A DNA stretch of 64,000 bases, from the NCBI RefSeq assembly GCF_020740795.1, contig NC_067286.1, positions 2,041,990-2,105,989 on the forward strand, given 5' to 3'. The notes beneath the pieces were generated by a model. That model was not told the DNA's origin and searched no databases. It saw only the letters and a list, made by a program, of their open reading frames with translations. The DNA comes from Apus apus (Eukaryota; Chordata; Aves; Apodiformes; Apodidae). The first letter of the stretch is position 1. Each line of letters opens with the position of its first letter. The translations under genes were made by a program, and so were the position numbers. Below, piece by piece: positions 52,201 to 59,639 of the stretch.

Positions 52201-53492
52201 ACCACGCTCAAGGCCCACGGATTGAGTAGCTGGCCGTTTCTAAAAATAACTCCCGAAAGGCCTCTTTCCAGCTGACCTAAGACACCCCCCCCCCAAAAAG
52301 GGGTGAGGCTGAAGGGGATGAAAACCGAGAGAGATGCAAAGAGCCCTGGGCGGGGGCTCCCGGCTTTGTGCGGGCGGGCTGGCACAATGCAGCTCCGGCG
52401 GGGCGGCTCAGGCGCCATGTTAGCAGCTCCCGCCTCCATGTGCACGATGGGGGCTCGGAGGGGGAAGCCCACCGAACCCGCAGCCTCTTCCCCCACCTCA
52501 GCTCGTCCCTGCCGGGGTAGGGAGGGAGAACCCGACGGGGAAAAGCGAGAGAAAGGGGGAGAGAGCAGTTCCCCCCCCGCGGCGGAGAGAGCGGGGGTTG
52601 GGCAAGGCCCCGCCGAGGGAAACAAAAGGCGGAAGGGAGAGGAGGGGGGGGGAAGGGAGACGCGCCGTCGAGGGGGTCTCGCTGGCAGCGAGGAGGGGGT
52701 CGCGGCCCGCAGGGGGGGGCGGCAGCCACGACCCTCCGGGTTCTGCCCTCCGGCCGCTGCCGCTCGGGGGGGGGGGTAAGGCCGACTGGCTCCCAGGGCG
52801 CAGCGAGAGGGCGACCGACACAAGGGGCTGGGAGACACCCCCCCCCCCCCCAAAAAAAAAAAAAAACACAACAACAAAAGGAGCAGGGGAAAGGCCGGGA
52901 GAGAGGCGTTCGCCCTTCTGGAACCTTCCAGCGGGCGGCCCCTGGGGGCGACGCCGGGAACAGCCCGCGCAGGGCCGGCGGCTGGCTCGGCCCCCGGGGA
53001 GCAAGGAGGGCAGGGCCGCGGGGACCGGCCGCCGGCACCAGGGAAACAGGATGGGACGGTTTAACGTCCCTTGAGACGGCCCAACGCGGGGCTGGGGGGG
53101 GGGGGGGGCTGGCAAGGCTGGCCAGAAAGCGGGGCCCTTCCCGGGGTGAGGAGGAGGAAAGGGGGGGGGGGGGCGACCGAGGGTCCCGGGGCCTACCCTG
53201 GGCTGGGGAAAGGGGGGGGGGGGGGGTCCCTGTTGGGGAGGAGGGGGGGCAAGCGGGTGAGGCGAGCACCTTTTTCTTCTCCAAGTTGCGCAGCTTTTTG
53301 TCGATCACTCCCAGGATCTGCTTCATGGCCTCGGTTTGCACCGAGGTGATGCTGCCGGGGCCCGTGGCCGGGGGGGGGGGCGGCGGCGGCGGTGGTGGTG
53401 GTTGCTGCTGCCGCCGGGGCAGCCTCAGCGACCGGGCCCGCTTTCCCGCTGCTGCCGCTGCTCGCCATGGTGCTGTTGGTAGCCGAGGGCAT
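19225..53492 (-). CDS. CAPRIN1: CAPRIN1: caprin-1 RNA-binding stress-granule protein, complete, 18 coding exons
   Basis: Cytoplasmic RNA-binding phosphoprotein that binds G3BP1/2 and FMRP and controls stress-granule assembly and mRNA translation in proliferating cells and neurons. Coding exons in order: 53492-53270, 44213-44151, 41520-41434, 39023-38785, 38670-38588, 36135-35998, 34658-34606, 34519-34433, 29640-29485, 28643-28535, 28067-28006, 25944-25834, 25294-25145, 24943-24793, 22918-22724, 21538-21438, 20825-20762, 19289-19225. With one base removed from a C11 run in exon 1 they give 711 residues (human 709). Seen: low-complexity Ala/Ser N-terminus, helical HR1 region, acidic EEEE segment, G3BP-binding YNFMQ at 372-376, a Gln-rich middle, and RGG-type repeats at the C-terminus. 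All introns are GT-AG except intron 12 (GC-AG). NAT10 follows downstream on the same strand. Confidence 0.95.
20544..20632 (-). mobile_element. short decayed CR1 3' end in CAPRIN1 intron 17
   Basis: The stretch aaagaatcacagtataattaaag...agggacctcctccaagtccaacc...tcaaaagcagggtcaac resembles the last ~90 bp of a CR1 (AATCACAGAAT, GGTGACCTC, AGTCCAACC, AAAGCAGGGTCA). It is diverged and short, so the assignment is moderate. Confidence 0.55.
20762..20825 (-). CDS. CAPRIN1: CAPRIN1 coding exon 17 (residues 670-691)
   Basis: 64 bp. Encodes [20 protein letters not shown] then R. Acceptor GCTTCAG, donor AGAG|GTAATT. Reading through the donor adds Asn-Ser and then a stop, so intron retention would give a shorter C-terminus. 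Confidence 0.94.
21438..21538 (-). CDS. CAPRIN1: CAPRIN1 coding exon 16 (residues 636-669)
   Basis: 101 bp. Encodes [20 protein letters not shown] then [14 protein letters not shown]. Aromatic Tyr/Phe residues alternate with Arg/Gly, typical of the phase-separating tail. Acceptor TTCCCTAG, donor CGG|GTAAGA. Confidence 0.94.
22724..22918 (-). CDS. CAPRIN1: CAPRIN1 coding exon 15 (residues 571-636), first RGG repeats
   Basis: Encodes [20 protein letters not shown] then [20 protein letters not shown] and [20 protein letters not shown]. The Arg/Gly repeats form the RNA-binding C-terminal region and are methylation-prone in the family. Acceptor AAACTAG, donor AGAG|GTGAAC. Confidence 0.95.
24793..24943 (-). 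CDS. CAPRIN1: CAPRIN1 coding exon 14 (residues 521-571)
   Basis: Encodes [20 protein letters not shown] then [20 protein letters not shown] and [10 protein letters not shown], a Gln-rich disordered stretch. Acceptor TTGTAG, donor ACAG|GTAAAC. Confidence 0.95.
25145..25294 (-). CDS. CAPRIN1: CAPRIN1 coding exon 13 (residues 471-520)
   Basis: 150 bp. Encodes [20 protein letters not shown] then [20 protein letters not shown] and [10 protein letters not shown]. Acceptor TTACCAG, donor ACA|GTAAGT. Confidence 0.95.
25834..25944 (-). CDS. CAPRIN1: CAPRIN1 coding exon 12 (residues 434-470), GC donor
   Basis: 111 bp. Encodes [20 protein letters not shown] then [17 protein letters not shown]. The donor is CAG|GCAAGT, i.e. 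GC instead of GT, but otherwise a perfect match to U1. The frame, the human match IDQIQ/A and the next exon allow no GT alternative. Confidence 0.93.
28006..28067 (-). CDS. CAPRIN1: CAPRIN1 coding exon 11 (residues 413-433)
   Basis: 62 bp. Encodes [20 protein letters not shown] plus Q. Acceptor CTTCAG, donor CAG|GTAAAA. Confidence 0.94.
28535..28643 (-). CDS. CAPRIN1: CAPRIN1 coding exon 10 (residues 377-413)
   Basis: Encodes [20 protein letters not shown] then [16 protein letters not shown]. It completes the G3BP-binding segment begun in exon 9. Acceptor TTCTCAG, donor CCAG|GTTTGT. Confidence 0.95.
29485..29640 (-). CDS. CAPRIN1: CAPRIN1 coding exon 9 (residues 325-376), start of G3BP-binding motif
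   Basis: Encodes [20 protein letters not shown] then [20 protein letters not shown] and [12 protein letters not shown]. The final PYNFMQ is the core of the short motif that docks on the NTF2-like domain of G3BP; human has PYNFIQ. Acceptor TTGTTAG, donor CAG|GTATGC. Confidence 0.95.
29641..34432 (-). other. CAPRIN1 intron 8
   Basis: 4.8 kb of AT-rich intronic sequence between exons 8 and 9. I see only short A-rich tracts (for example near 31116-31130) and no recognisable exon, RNA gene or transposon. Confidence 0.75.
34433..34519 (-). CDS. CAPRIN1: CAPRIN1 coding exon 8 (residues 296-324)
   Basis: 87 bp, phase 0 at both ends. Encodes [20 protein letters not shown] then DEWTVETVE. Acceptor ATTTTAG, donor GAG|GTAAGA. 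Confidence 0.95.
34606..34658 (-). CDS. CAPRIN1: CAPRIN1 coding exon 7 (residues 278-295)
   Basis: A 53-bp exon encoding [18 protein letters not shown], an acidic segment. Acceptor CTTGCAG, donor GAG|GTACTA. Confidence 0.92.
35998..36135 (-). CDS. CAPRIN1: CAPRIN1 coding exon 6 (residues 232-278)
   Basis: Encodes [20 protein letters not shown] then [20 protein letters not shown] and DTVAEA. This ends HR1 and enters the acidic linker. Acceptor TCCTAG, donor CTG|GTAAGA. Confidence 0.95.
37461..37950 (-). mobile_element. CR1 LINE 3' fragment in CAPRIN1 intron 5
   Basis: Begins acagaaacacagaatg at the element's 3' end and proceeds through gttggaagggaccttaaag, ctgaagaatttctgcctgat, ccttctcttcttcaggctg and ggcccttctctggacac, stopping after gtgctgggggcacc. 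It is 5'-truncated and in the same sense as the gene. An 81-codon antisense-frame ORF is a relic of the CR1 3' coding tail, not a host gene. Confidence 0.93.
38588..38670 (-). CDS. CAPRIN1: CAPRIN1 coding exon 5 (residues 204-232)
   Basis: 83 bp. Encodes [20 protein letters not shown] then EKPVCGTT, in the conserved dimerisation part of HR1. Acceptor TTTTTTGAAG, donor ACCT|GTAAGT. Confidence 0.95.
38785..39023 (-). CDS. CAPRIN1: CAPRIN1 coding exon 4 (residues 125-204)
   Basis: Encodes [20 protein letters not shown] then [20 protein letters not shown] and LLTEEEM-like [20 protein letters not shown] plus RDMNVR, all within HR1. The human equivalent of YPERDMNVR is DPERDMSLR. Acceptor AAACAG, donor GTGAG|GTGGGT. 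Confidence 0.95.
39024..41433 (-). other. CAPRIN1 intron 3
   Basis: 2.4 kb of AT-rich intronic sequence between exons 3 and 4. I see no coding potential or recognisable repeat here. Confidence 0.7.
41434..41520 (-). CDS. CAPRIN1: CAPRIN1 coding exon 3 (residues 96-124)
   Basis: 87 bp. Encodes [20 protein letters not shown] then RSFMALSQD, the conserved helical HR1 region. Acceptor is a T-rich tract followed by AAAG, donor GAT|GTAAGT. Confidence 0.95.
43262..43989 (-). mobile_element. CR1 LINE 3' fragment in CAPRIN1 intron 1
   Basis: Starts attacagaatcaccaaggctgg and continues through gacagcgcctccaccacct, ctcctcttctccaggctaaac, ctcctctggacctgctcc, ggggcccagaactgcacac and ttgcagtgaggggcc, ending at ctgtagagctgcatggggtt. 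The wording of the 3' end (caccaaggctgg, cctccaccacctccctagg) marks a different subfamily from the copies at 9.8 and 37.5 kb. Minus strand, 5'-truncated. Confidence 0.92.
44151..44213 (-). CDS. CAPRIN1: CAPRIN1 coding exon 2 (residues 75-95)
   Basis: 63 bp, phase 0 at both ends. Encodes [21 protein letters not shown] (21 aa). The first residue is Ser where human has Gly. Acceptor CTTTCAG, donor CTG|GTAAAA. The CR1 copy in intron 1 ends only about 160 bp upstream. Confidence 0.94.
47709..47742. repeat. paired poly-A tracts in CAPRIN1 intron 1
   Basis: Two A runs separated by tcagg. No retrotransposon body or poly-A-tailed pseudogene is recognisable next to them. Confidence 0.7.
52838..52866. 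repeat. C14-A15 homopolymer junction
   Basis: A run of C (52838-52851) is immediately followed by a run of A (52852-52866) in CAPRIN1 intron 1. It is low-complexity sequence with no evident function. Confidence 0.8.
53094..53226 (+). repeat. cluster of long G homopolymers in CAPRIN1 intron 1
   Basis: Plus-strand G runs of 15 (53094-53108), 13 (53161-53173) and 15 (53212-53226) lie within 135 bp, with more just to the right (53370-53380). They are on the template strand for CAPRIN1, so the DNA could form G-quadruplexes and the nascent RNA is C-rich. Run lengths are prone to assembly error. Confidence 0.8.
53270..53492 (-). CDS. CAPRIN1: CAPRIN1 coding exon 1, with apparent +1 frameshift
   Basis: The ATG opens [20 protein letters not shown], close to human MPSATSHSGSGSK, followed by Ala/Thr repeats. 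After a run of 11 C (plus-strand G at 53370-53380) the frame is off by one. The conserved continuation [20 protein letters not shown] then NLEKKK is in the neighbouring frame and ends at donor AAAAAG|GTGCTC. The exon is 223 bp; 222 would be in phase with exon 2. This suggests a homopolymer error or length variant rather than a dead gene. Confidence 0.88.
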
Positions 53493-53510
53493 CTCTGTGT
53501 GCGGGAGAGA

Positions 53511-53560
53511 GGACAGAGAGAGAGAGAGAGGAGAGCGGAGAGAGCGAGCGAGGGCGCGTT
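53511..53560 (-). repeat. CT-rich (GA)n tract in CAPRIN1 5' UTR/promoter
   Basis: The plus strand reads agaggacagagagagagagag, continuing as GA/GAGC repeats. On the transcribed sense it is a polypyrimidine CT tract starting about 20 nt upstream of the ATG, within the likely 5' leader. Confidence 0.8.
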
Positions 53561-53640
53561 ACGGGGGAACGGGCCGCCGGAGGGGACACGCGGGAGGGAG
53601 GGATAAGAGGGGAAGGGAGGGAGGGAGAGAGGGCGGGCGG

Positions 53641-53660
53641 GAGCGCGCGCGCGCGCGCCG
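53641..53660. repeat. (GC)n alternating run
   Basis: gagcgcgcgcgcgcgcgccg is an alternating purine-pyrimidine stretch with Z-DNA-forming character, about 150 bp upstream of the CAPRIN1 ATG. A shorter GTGCGCGCGCG run lies at about 53684-53695. Confidence 0.75.
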
Positions 53661-54490
53661 CCGTTTCCCCACGCCCAGGGCACGTGCGCGCGCGCCCCCT
53701 CCCTCCCGCCCAGCCACGCGCGGGGCGGTTTCCGCAGCCCACGGGCGCTCCCAGAGCTCGGCCCTTCCCCTCTCCCCTCAGCCCCGGTGTCCGGAGGGTC
53801 TCTCCACCCTCCTCACCGTCTGGCGCCCGGAGGGGGGGGGTGGTGGGGGGGGCGGGCGCTCCGGCCTTGGCTCAACGGCCGCCCGGGGCTGCTCCGGCCC
53901 TGAGCGCGGGGCCGCGCACGGCAGCGCCACAAGGCCGGGCGGGAGCGAGCGCAGCGGGGTCCTTCGGGCGCTTGAGCCTGCCCGGCGGAAACGCCTGAGC
54001 CCTGCCCTGCCCTGCCTTGCCCTGCCCGAGCCGGGGAGGCGCTTTTTCCTAACAGCGGCGCCGTCCTGCCGCGGGTCCTGCAGGCGCCCGGCGGACGCCC
54101 CAGCGCCAGACACAATGGCGGGCGGGGCTGCCTGCCCGCCGGACGTGGCGGCTGCGGGGGGCCGGGCCCCGCCGTCAGGCCCTCGGGGTCCGCTCTCCCC
54201 GCAATACCTGCTGCTGCTGCGGCACGTAGCTGTGCCGCCCGCCGAACGGTGGGCGGCTTGGGGCCGGTTGTGGCCGCCCCTGCGGAGCGCGGCCTGTGTT
54301 GCTGAGGCGGTGGGTCTGAGGTGGCGGGGGGTGACCCCGCCCTCTTCCCGCCTTCCCGGGAGCCAGGTCGTTCCCGGCACGAGCGTGACGCCCTGTTTTC
54401 AGCCGATTCATGCCTCCGAGGCATGTCCCTAAAACTCTGGGAGGGTTCCGGAGAGGTGACATGCCACGGGTGTCATTGGGCCTCGCGAAC

Positions 54491-57400
54491 TGCGTTTCGG
54501 TCACCGCAAACCGTTGCTTCATTGGCCTTTCAGACTGGGGTTTGTATTAGAGGTACCTCTCTCCAAATACAGTCCCTCATGCTACGCTTTGGGTTTTTTA
54601 TTTTAACCCGTTTCTCTGGCCCGAAGCTGCACCGTGTCGAGTGAGCACTGGAACCGTCTCTGCTGAGAAATAATTACTTCGATATCGAAGACACTGGACT
54701 GAAGTAACATCAGGTCTTCAGTGGAGTAAAGGGAATTTTTGAACTAACAGTGTGCCACCTCAGTGAGGTACAGCATGGAAATGAAGTGAAAATGAAATGC
54801 CACTTCCTCCAGCGGGCTGAGGAGCTAGGTAACACTGGAAAGGTTTTAGTTTTTACCCACTTTTCTTTCTGGAATTAATGGATGAAAGACTTTGGGAATT
54901 TAAGGCCCCGAAACTAATTCCCGGTAATTGCCAATTTGAAAGAAAATATTTGGTTGCAATACCGTTTTTGTACCATTTCATTTTAAAGCTGATACTGTCT
55001 TTGTTTTCTTTAATCAAGGGTCCACACAATCTGATACACTGACCCAAGAAAAAGTGCTGTTTCTTTAACAGCTGGGCCAAGCAAATGCTTCACCCTGAAG
55101 AGAGAGATGTTGCCCTTCCTGACCAAACCCATATACACAATCTCACAGTTCTTGTCCTTGTTTCCACTCTTGATTCTTGCTTCCCAGGAGTTAATCCGAG
55201 TTGATAATCCAGCAAGAAACTGCTTTTTTTGGTCTCACACTGTAGCAGTTAATTTTGAATGGTCAGATTTATTTATTTTTTTCTTCATACCATCTCTAAA
55301 TACTGTTTCTTATGCCATTACTTTTCCCACACTGACATAGCAGCTCAATGCATTGTCATTTTATATTGCATTATTTGCTTTCCAAATCACTTCTTTTTGA
55401 ATAACAGGTTGTGTGACTAGTGTAATAAATCACCCAGCCCACTTATTTCAGCTGAATAAATGGGAGTATAAAAATAAATGCCTTCAACTATTGAAATTCC
55501 ATTTCTTGTCACTGTTCACCAAGATTTTGTTAATACCATTAACTTCAGAAAACTTAATTTTTATGCATTTACTTCTCCAAGGCCCTTACACAGGGGTTGA
55601 AATCCCCTTTTTCCCAAGTCAAATGCAGATTCTTTGTGCACCTGTGAAAGCACATGGAGGTTTTTTGACCACAAAATATAATGCTTTAAAATAATATGAA
55701 ACTGTTTCACCCATCATGTCTCATCTTTTTTTTTTTTCTTTTTATGTTGCCATTGCAGTCCTGCAGCAGCTCTGGGCACTCAACAGCTTAAGCAAGTTTT
55801 TTAGCCAAGTCTTAGGATCCTAATGTAGTTTGTACTAAAAAATGTTATTGTTGAAGTGCTAAAAAAAATCTGCAGTCAAGGAGAAAACAGGGGTGATGGG
55901 AGAATGGTGACAATAAATTAGGATAAAGCCCTGATTTTGACCACCAACATGAGATACTTATCTGTCATGAGAAAGTGTAACAAAATAATACATGTTCATG
56001 GTCTCAAAAAGAAAAAAGAAGATAAAGAGACTGCTCCTGAGAGCAGTTATTACTTGAGATTACATGAGCAATAATTACATGAGTATTACTGCATCAAAGC
56101 TCTTCATAATTACACTGGCAGCCTGTTGGGTTAGCTAAAGATGAAGTTGAGACTGCTGATAAGTCTACATGCAGAAGCATAAGTAACTATAAACAAAGCT
56201 TCAGGTACTTCTCTGTCACAGGGACTGCAAAAAGAAGGCCCTCATATTAATCTTTAAAAAAAGGTGGCTTGTTAAATTAGCATGAGTTAAGCTTTACTCA
56301 AGTCATTTAACAAATTCTTCCTCTAACACAGGAACTGTGAACCAAAAGTATCTGTGTCTCTTCTGTTGCAGCAGAATTCCCTGTCAGGACTATGCGTGGG
56401 CTCCACACCACATCTCCAGACCCTTCAGCAGACCCTTGGAGCAGCCTGGGAGCAGCTGAGGTAGCCATGGTTCCTTAGTCAACTTCCAAAGTAAAACTTC
56501 CCAAATTTAATAATTCACTCAAAAAGAACTTTCCCAGAAGCTGTACTGCACAGCTCTTATCACAGTATCTTAAAATACTTAAGGTGCTTATAATTTTAGG
56601 CAGGCCATACTGTCATCTGTTCATCTGCCTCTCTCATACCATTGTTCAGAAAACAATGACCACAAATTCATCACAGTTCTGTGCCAACAATATTGACCAT
56701 CAATGCCTGACAGACAAAACTACTCAGGAATTCCCCACCATCAAAGAAGGGTTGTGACCTCATCCTCTTTACCTTAAGGAAGTGGTGAACCACTTCTGAT
56801 ACATGAGTAAGCTTTACCCTGGCAAATTCTAGCAGGACAAACTTGTCATTAGCATGTGGGTCTCAAGCTTTACATTTCCTAGAGATAAGTACCCCTTCCT
56901 TACCCTGTGTGTTGTGATCTCCCTGTAAATCTGGATTCAGGTCTCAATTCTTTGATGTTAGCTATCTGGTTGGAATCACACTTCTGCATAAAGATGATGC
57001 AGATCAAATCTTTTTATTTGTAGGGAGCTGGCTTTGTAATTCATGTTTGTGAGCTGTGTAAATGAAGGTCAGCTCTGGAGCTGCTGGTTTTGGAGTCAGT
57101 TTAGCTCCCATAGAAAGGCAAAAGAGGAGGAAACCCCCCCCCCCCAGGAAGAGCTTATGTAGCACTTCCACCAATGTGAACCTGGAGAACATGAAATTGT
57201 TCAAGATGAGAGAAGTCTCCACCTCCCTGCAGGCAGTGTGGAGATCCAGATTTAGGAGACACTTAGCTTTGCTCTTTGTTTTCCAGGGAAACATCTCCTG
57301 TGCTAGATCTTTCTGGAGTTTTATTCATCATTATTTCACATCAGGTGCAACTGGACAGTCTGAATACACCTTTTCTTTTTGTTTCTCAGCTTCCAGCCCT

Positions 57401-59639
57401 CAGAAAGGCAAAACCAGAGACAGGTGTATTTAAAACACACATAACCAGCCAGTTGCATTAAAAAGAAGTTGGAGGGAAAGACAGTTTTAAGCTGATTTGT
57501 GTAATCAGGGCTCAACTGTTGTATAAATATTTTGTGAGGATACAAGGTTTATTGTTAGAAAAAGAACCACACCAAAACTTTAACTTAAAAAATAGCAAAT
57601 TCCAACTAGAGTAATGAACAGGAATCAACAATATCTTTATTTGCCTTTGAGGCTACAAACTCACTTTGGAGAACAGAACTGTATCTACAGTAATACAATC
57701 CAGAGCAGGAGTCCTGTTTGGGAACAGGAGCCTGGGAGAATCTGAAGTTTCCCTCAGTATTACTGTCTTTAGAGGGGCCCTCTGCAAATTTCAAAAGCTG
57801 TGGTTCCTCCTGTTTATCAAGAAGTTTTAGAAAGTTATCACTTTGTTTTTCTGTAGGTTCCCAAAGGAATTGCTCAGAGGAGAGAAATTCCCATTCTATC
57901 TAAACTCACAGGCTGGCTAATTTCCATAATAAAATTAAACCCAGACAAAACAAACCTCTCCTTGAATAAGGATTGAAAGCTCAGCATATGTTTTTGTCTG
58001 AAGAAAATTCCATTACAAGGTTTTTATCACAAATGTTATACATTGAAGTGTTAGCAGCAAGATCAATAAAAAATTCAAAAGGTATTTGAGTTCAAAGGAG
58101 ATTAAATGATGTCTAATGGCATGTTCAGTCAAAACTAGCATAATTCCAATCCAATACAGGAATAATTGATTAAATGCCACTAAATTATAGATTTTCCCAC
58201 ATAGCCATTGATGGGGAATAATTATAAAATGTGTTTCTACTGCTGTCACACAGTGACTTTGTTTACAAAATTGTTTACAAAATTACAACTGTTTACAAAA
58301 GTTTTCAGCTTACAGCAGTAAATAACCAGGCTGGGACATGACTTTGTTACATTAATTATATGCAAAGTAGATCAAGCATTAATTTTAATGTACAAAGTCC
58401 TGACATAGGAAGGGAGTGGGTTGGTTATACATACCAAAGAAGTCTGAACATTGAAAAGCAGCTCAAAGCTGCTTAGGGCTTTCTTTAAAATATTTGCCTG
58501 AATTAGCTAATTTGAATGGGCCCAATTTACCATGCAATCCAGACTCTTCTATGTCTGTCCTCCCTCTAATTTGCTTTTTCAGTCATCTTTTTTGTATTTA
58601 CAAATTATATGTCATTTTGTATTTATTTCCTTATTGTTAAGGAAAATCATGAGTAGTGTTGTGACAAATGCTGCAGCTCCAACCAAACCTAAAGAGCAAT
58701 TTTCCATTCAGTTTTTGGGGTTTTTTTTGCACCCATCACTTTACTGTATCACACCACTTTAAATGAGATTGTCACCAGGCCCTAAGTCACACTTAGGCTT
58801 GTCACAGTCTACATACCTTAGACCCTTGTTTCTGGAGAGTATCTATAGTGGTTGGCATCCAAACCTTGTAATCACCTAAAAAAAAAATATTTTCAATCCT
58901 TTTTTTTCAAGATGGACAGAATATCTTTCTAAACTTTATGTTTTAGCAACTAGAAATTATTTTACTGCAGCTGGAATGAGTAACATGGGGCTTGTGATAT
59001 GTCTAATATCAACCTTTTCTCCTGATTTCTATGGATCTATGAAAGGAGGAGTCCAAATAGTTCTTCACGATGAAAGAGCCTGTTCCAGCTACTGCCTGCC
59101 CACTTATCCCCAGTAAATTTGTGCCTGAGCTCTTCATCTCTTCAGCTGATTTGGTCATGCATAGTCATTAGAAAAAGTGGGCTTTTTTTTTTCTAATGTT
59201 ATTCATCATTTATTCATGGTCACAACACAGTTTCCAAGTGAACGTCAGGATTCTTAATCAAGCCTCATGCACTTCAACTGGCACATCAGAATCTTTCTGC
59301 ACATCACATACAGAAGAAAGGCAAAGGAGTAAATCTCAAAGTGACTTGAAGGGGAAGGATGACTGGTTATTTTAAGGACTCCACAATGCTGCTATAGGAC
59401 AGGCTGGACTCAGGATGCAGTTCAGTCCCAGGATGGAATGCTAATGTGAGCCTCCCAGGCAGATTATTTTAATGCTTCATGATTCTTGCTGATAGAAAGT
59501 TGTCCTTGCATGCAATCTGCATCTCTGTAACTCTAGTGCTGCTGCTGCTGCTTCTCATCCTAAACATCCTGGACACAAATACTAGATTTTTCTCTGTGAA
59601 GCTGTCTTTCTAAGACACTAGAGTAGTACAGTTGTATTC
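54491..59639. other. intergenic DNA upstream of CAPRIN1
   Basis: AT-rich, with no supported exon. Open frames here are short and not protein-like. By human synteny this side faces LMO2, so distal regulatory elements may lie here, but nothing in the sequence alone proves one. Confidence 0.6.
58260..58296 (+). promoter_or_regulatory. triple forkhead-like TGTTTAC cluster
   Basis: TGTTTACAAAA or near-identical sequence occurs three times, at 58260, 58272 and 58290. TGTTTAC is the canonical FOX core. The setting is AT-rich intergenic DNA upstream of CAPRIN1. It could equally be a small local duplication without function. Confidence 0.3.

Larger units (their letters stand above)
44214..53269 (-). 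other. CAPRIN1 intron 1
   Basis: 9.1 kb, the largest intron. Its first ~1 kb (52.3-53.27 kb) is CpG island with long G and C homopolymers. The remainder is AT-rich with A-runs at 47709-47742 and 50578-50591. I see no exon or transposon in it; the nearest CR1 copy lies just beyond exon 2. Confidence 0.75.
52290..54490. promoter_or_regulatory. large CpG island / CAPRIN1 promoter
   Basis: About 2.2 kb of very GC- and CpG-rich DNA that spans exon 1 and extends about 1 kb upstream. It has GC boxes, a (GA)n tract, a GC dinucleotide run and many G homopolymers. Minus-strand CCAAT boxes occur at its upstream edge (54475-54479 and 54531-54535). The TSS should lie just above 53492. The size and two-sided GC content also allow divergent plus-strand transcription. 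Confidence 0.85.

Noticed and set aside
52277-53683. 468-codon minus-strand open frame
   Set aside because: It reads through the true exon 1 donor into GC-rich intron sequence. Only the TSVQTEAMK...NLEKKK part is coding, and it belongs to CAPRIN1 exon 1.
53392-54432. 346-codon plus-strand open frame over the CAPRIN1 promoter
   Set aside because: It is antisense to exon 1 and to the promoter. CpG-island DNA is poor in stop codons, and the product is low-complexity Arg/Gly/Pro. Only its distal in-frame ATG segment is mentioned as a weak hypothesis.
57062-57433. 123-codon plus-strand ORF
   Set aside because: Low-quality composition, contains a poly-C tract, no recognisable protein features; likely chance.
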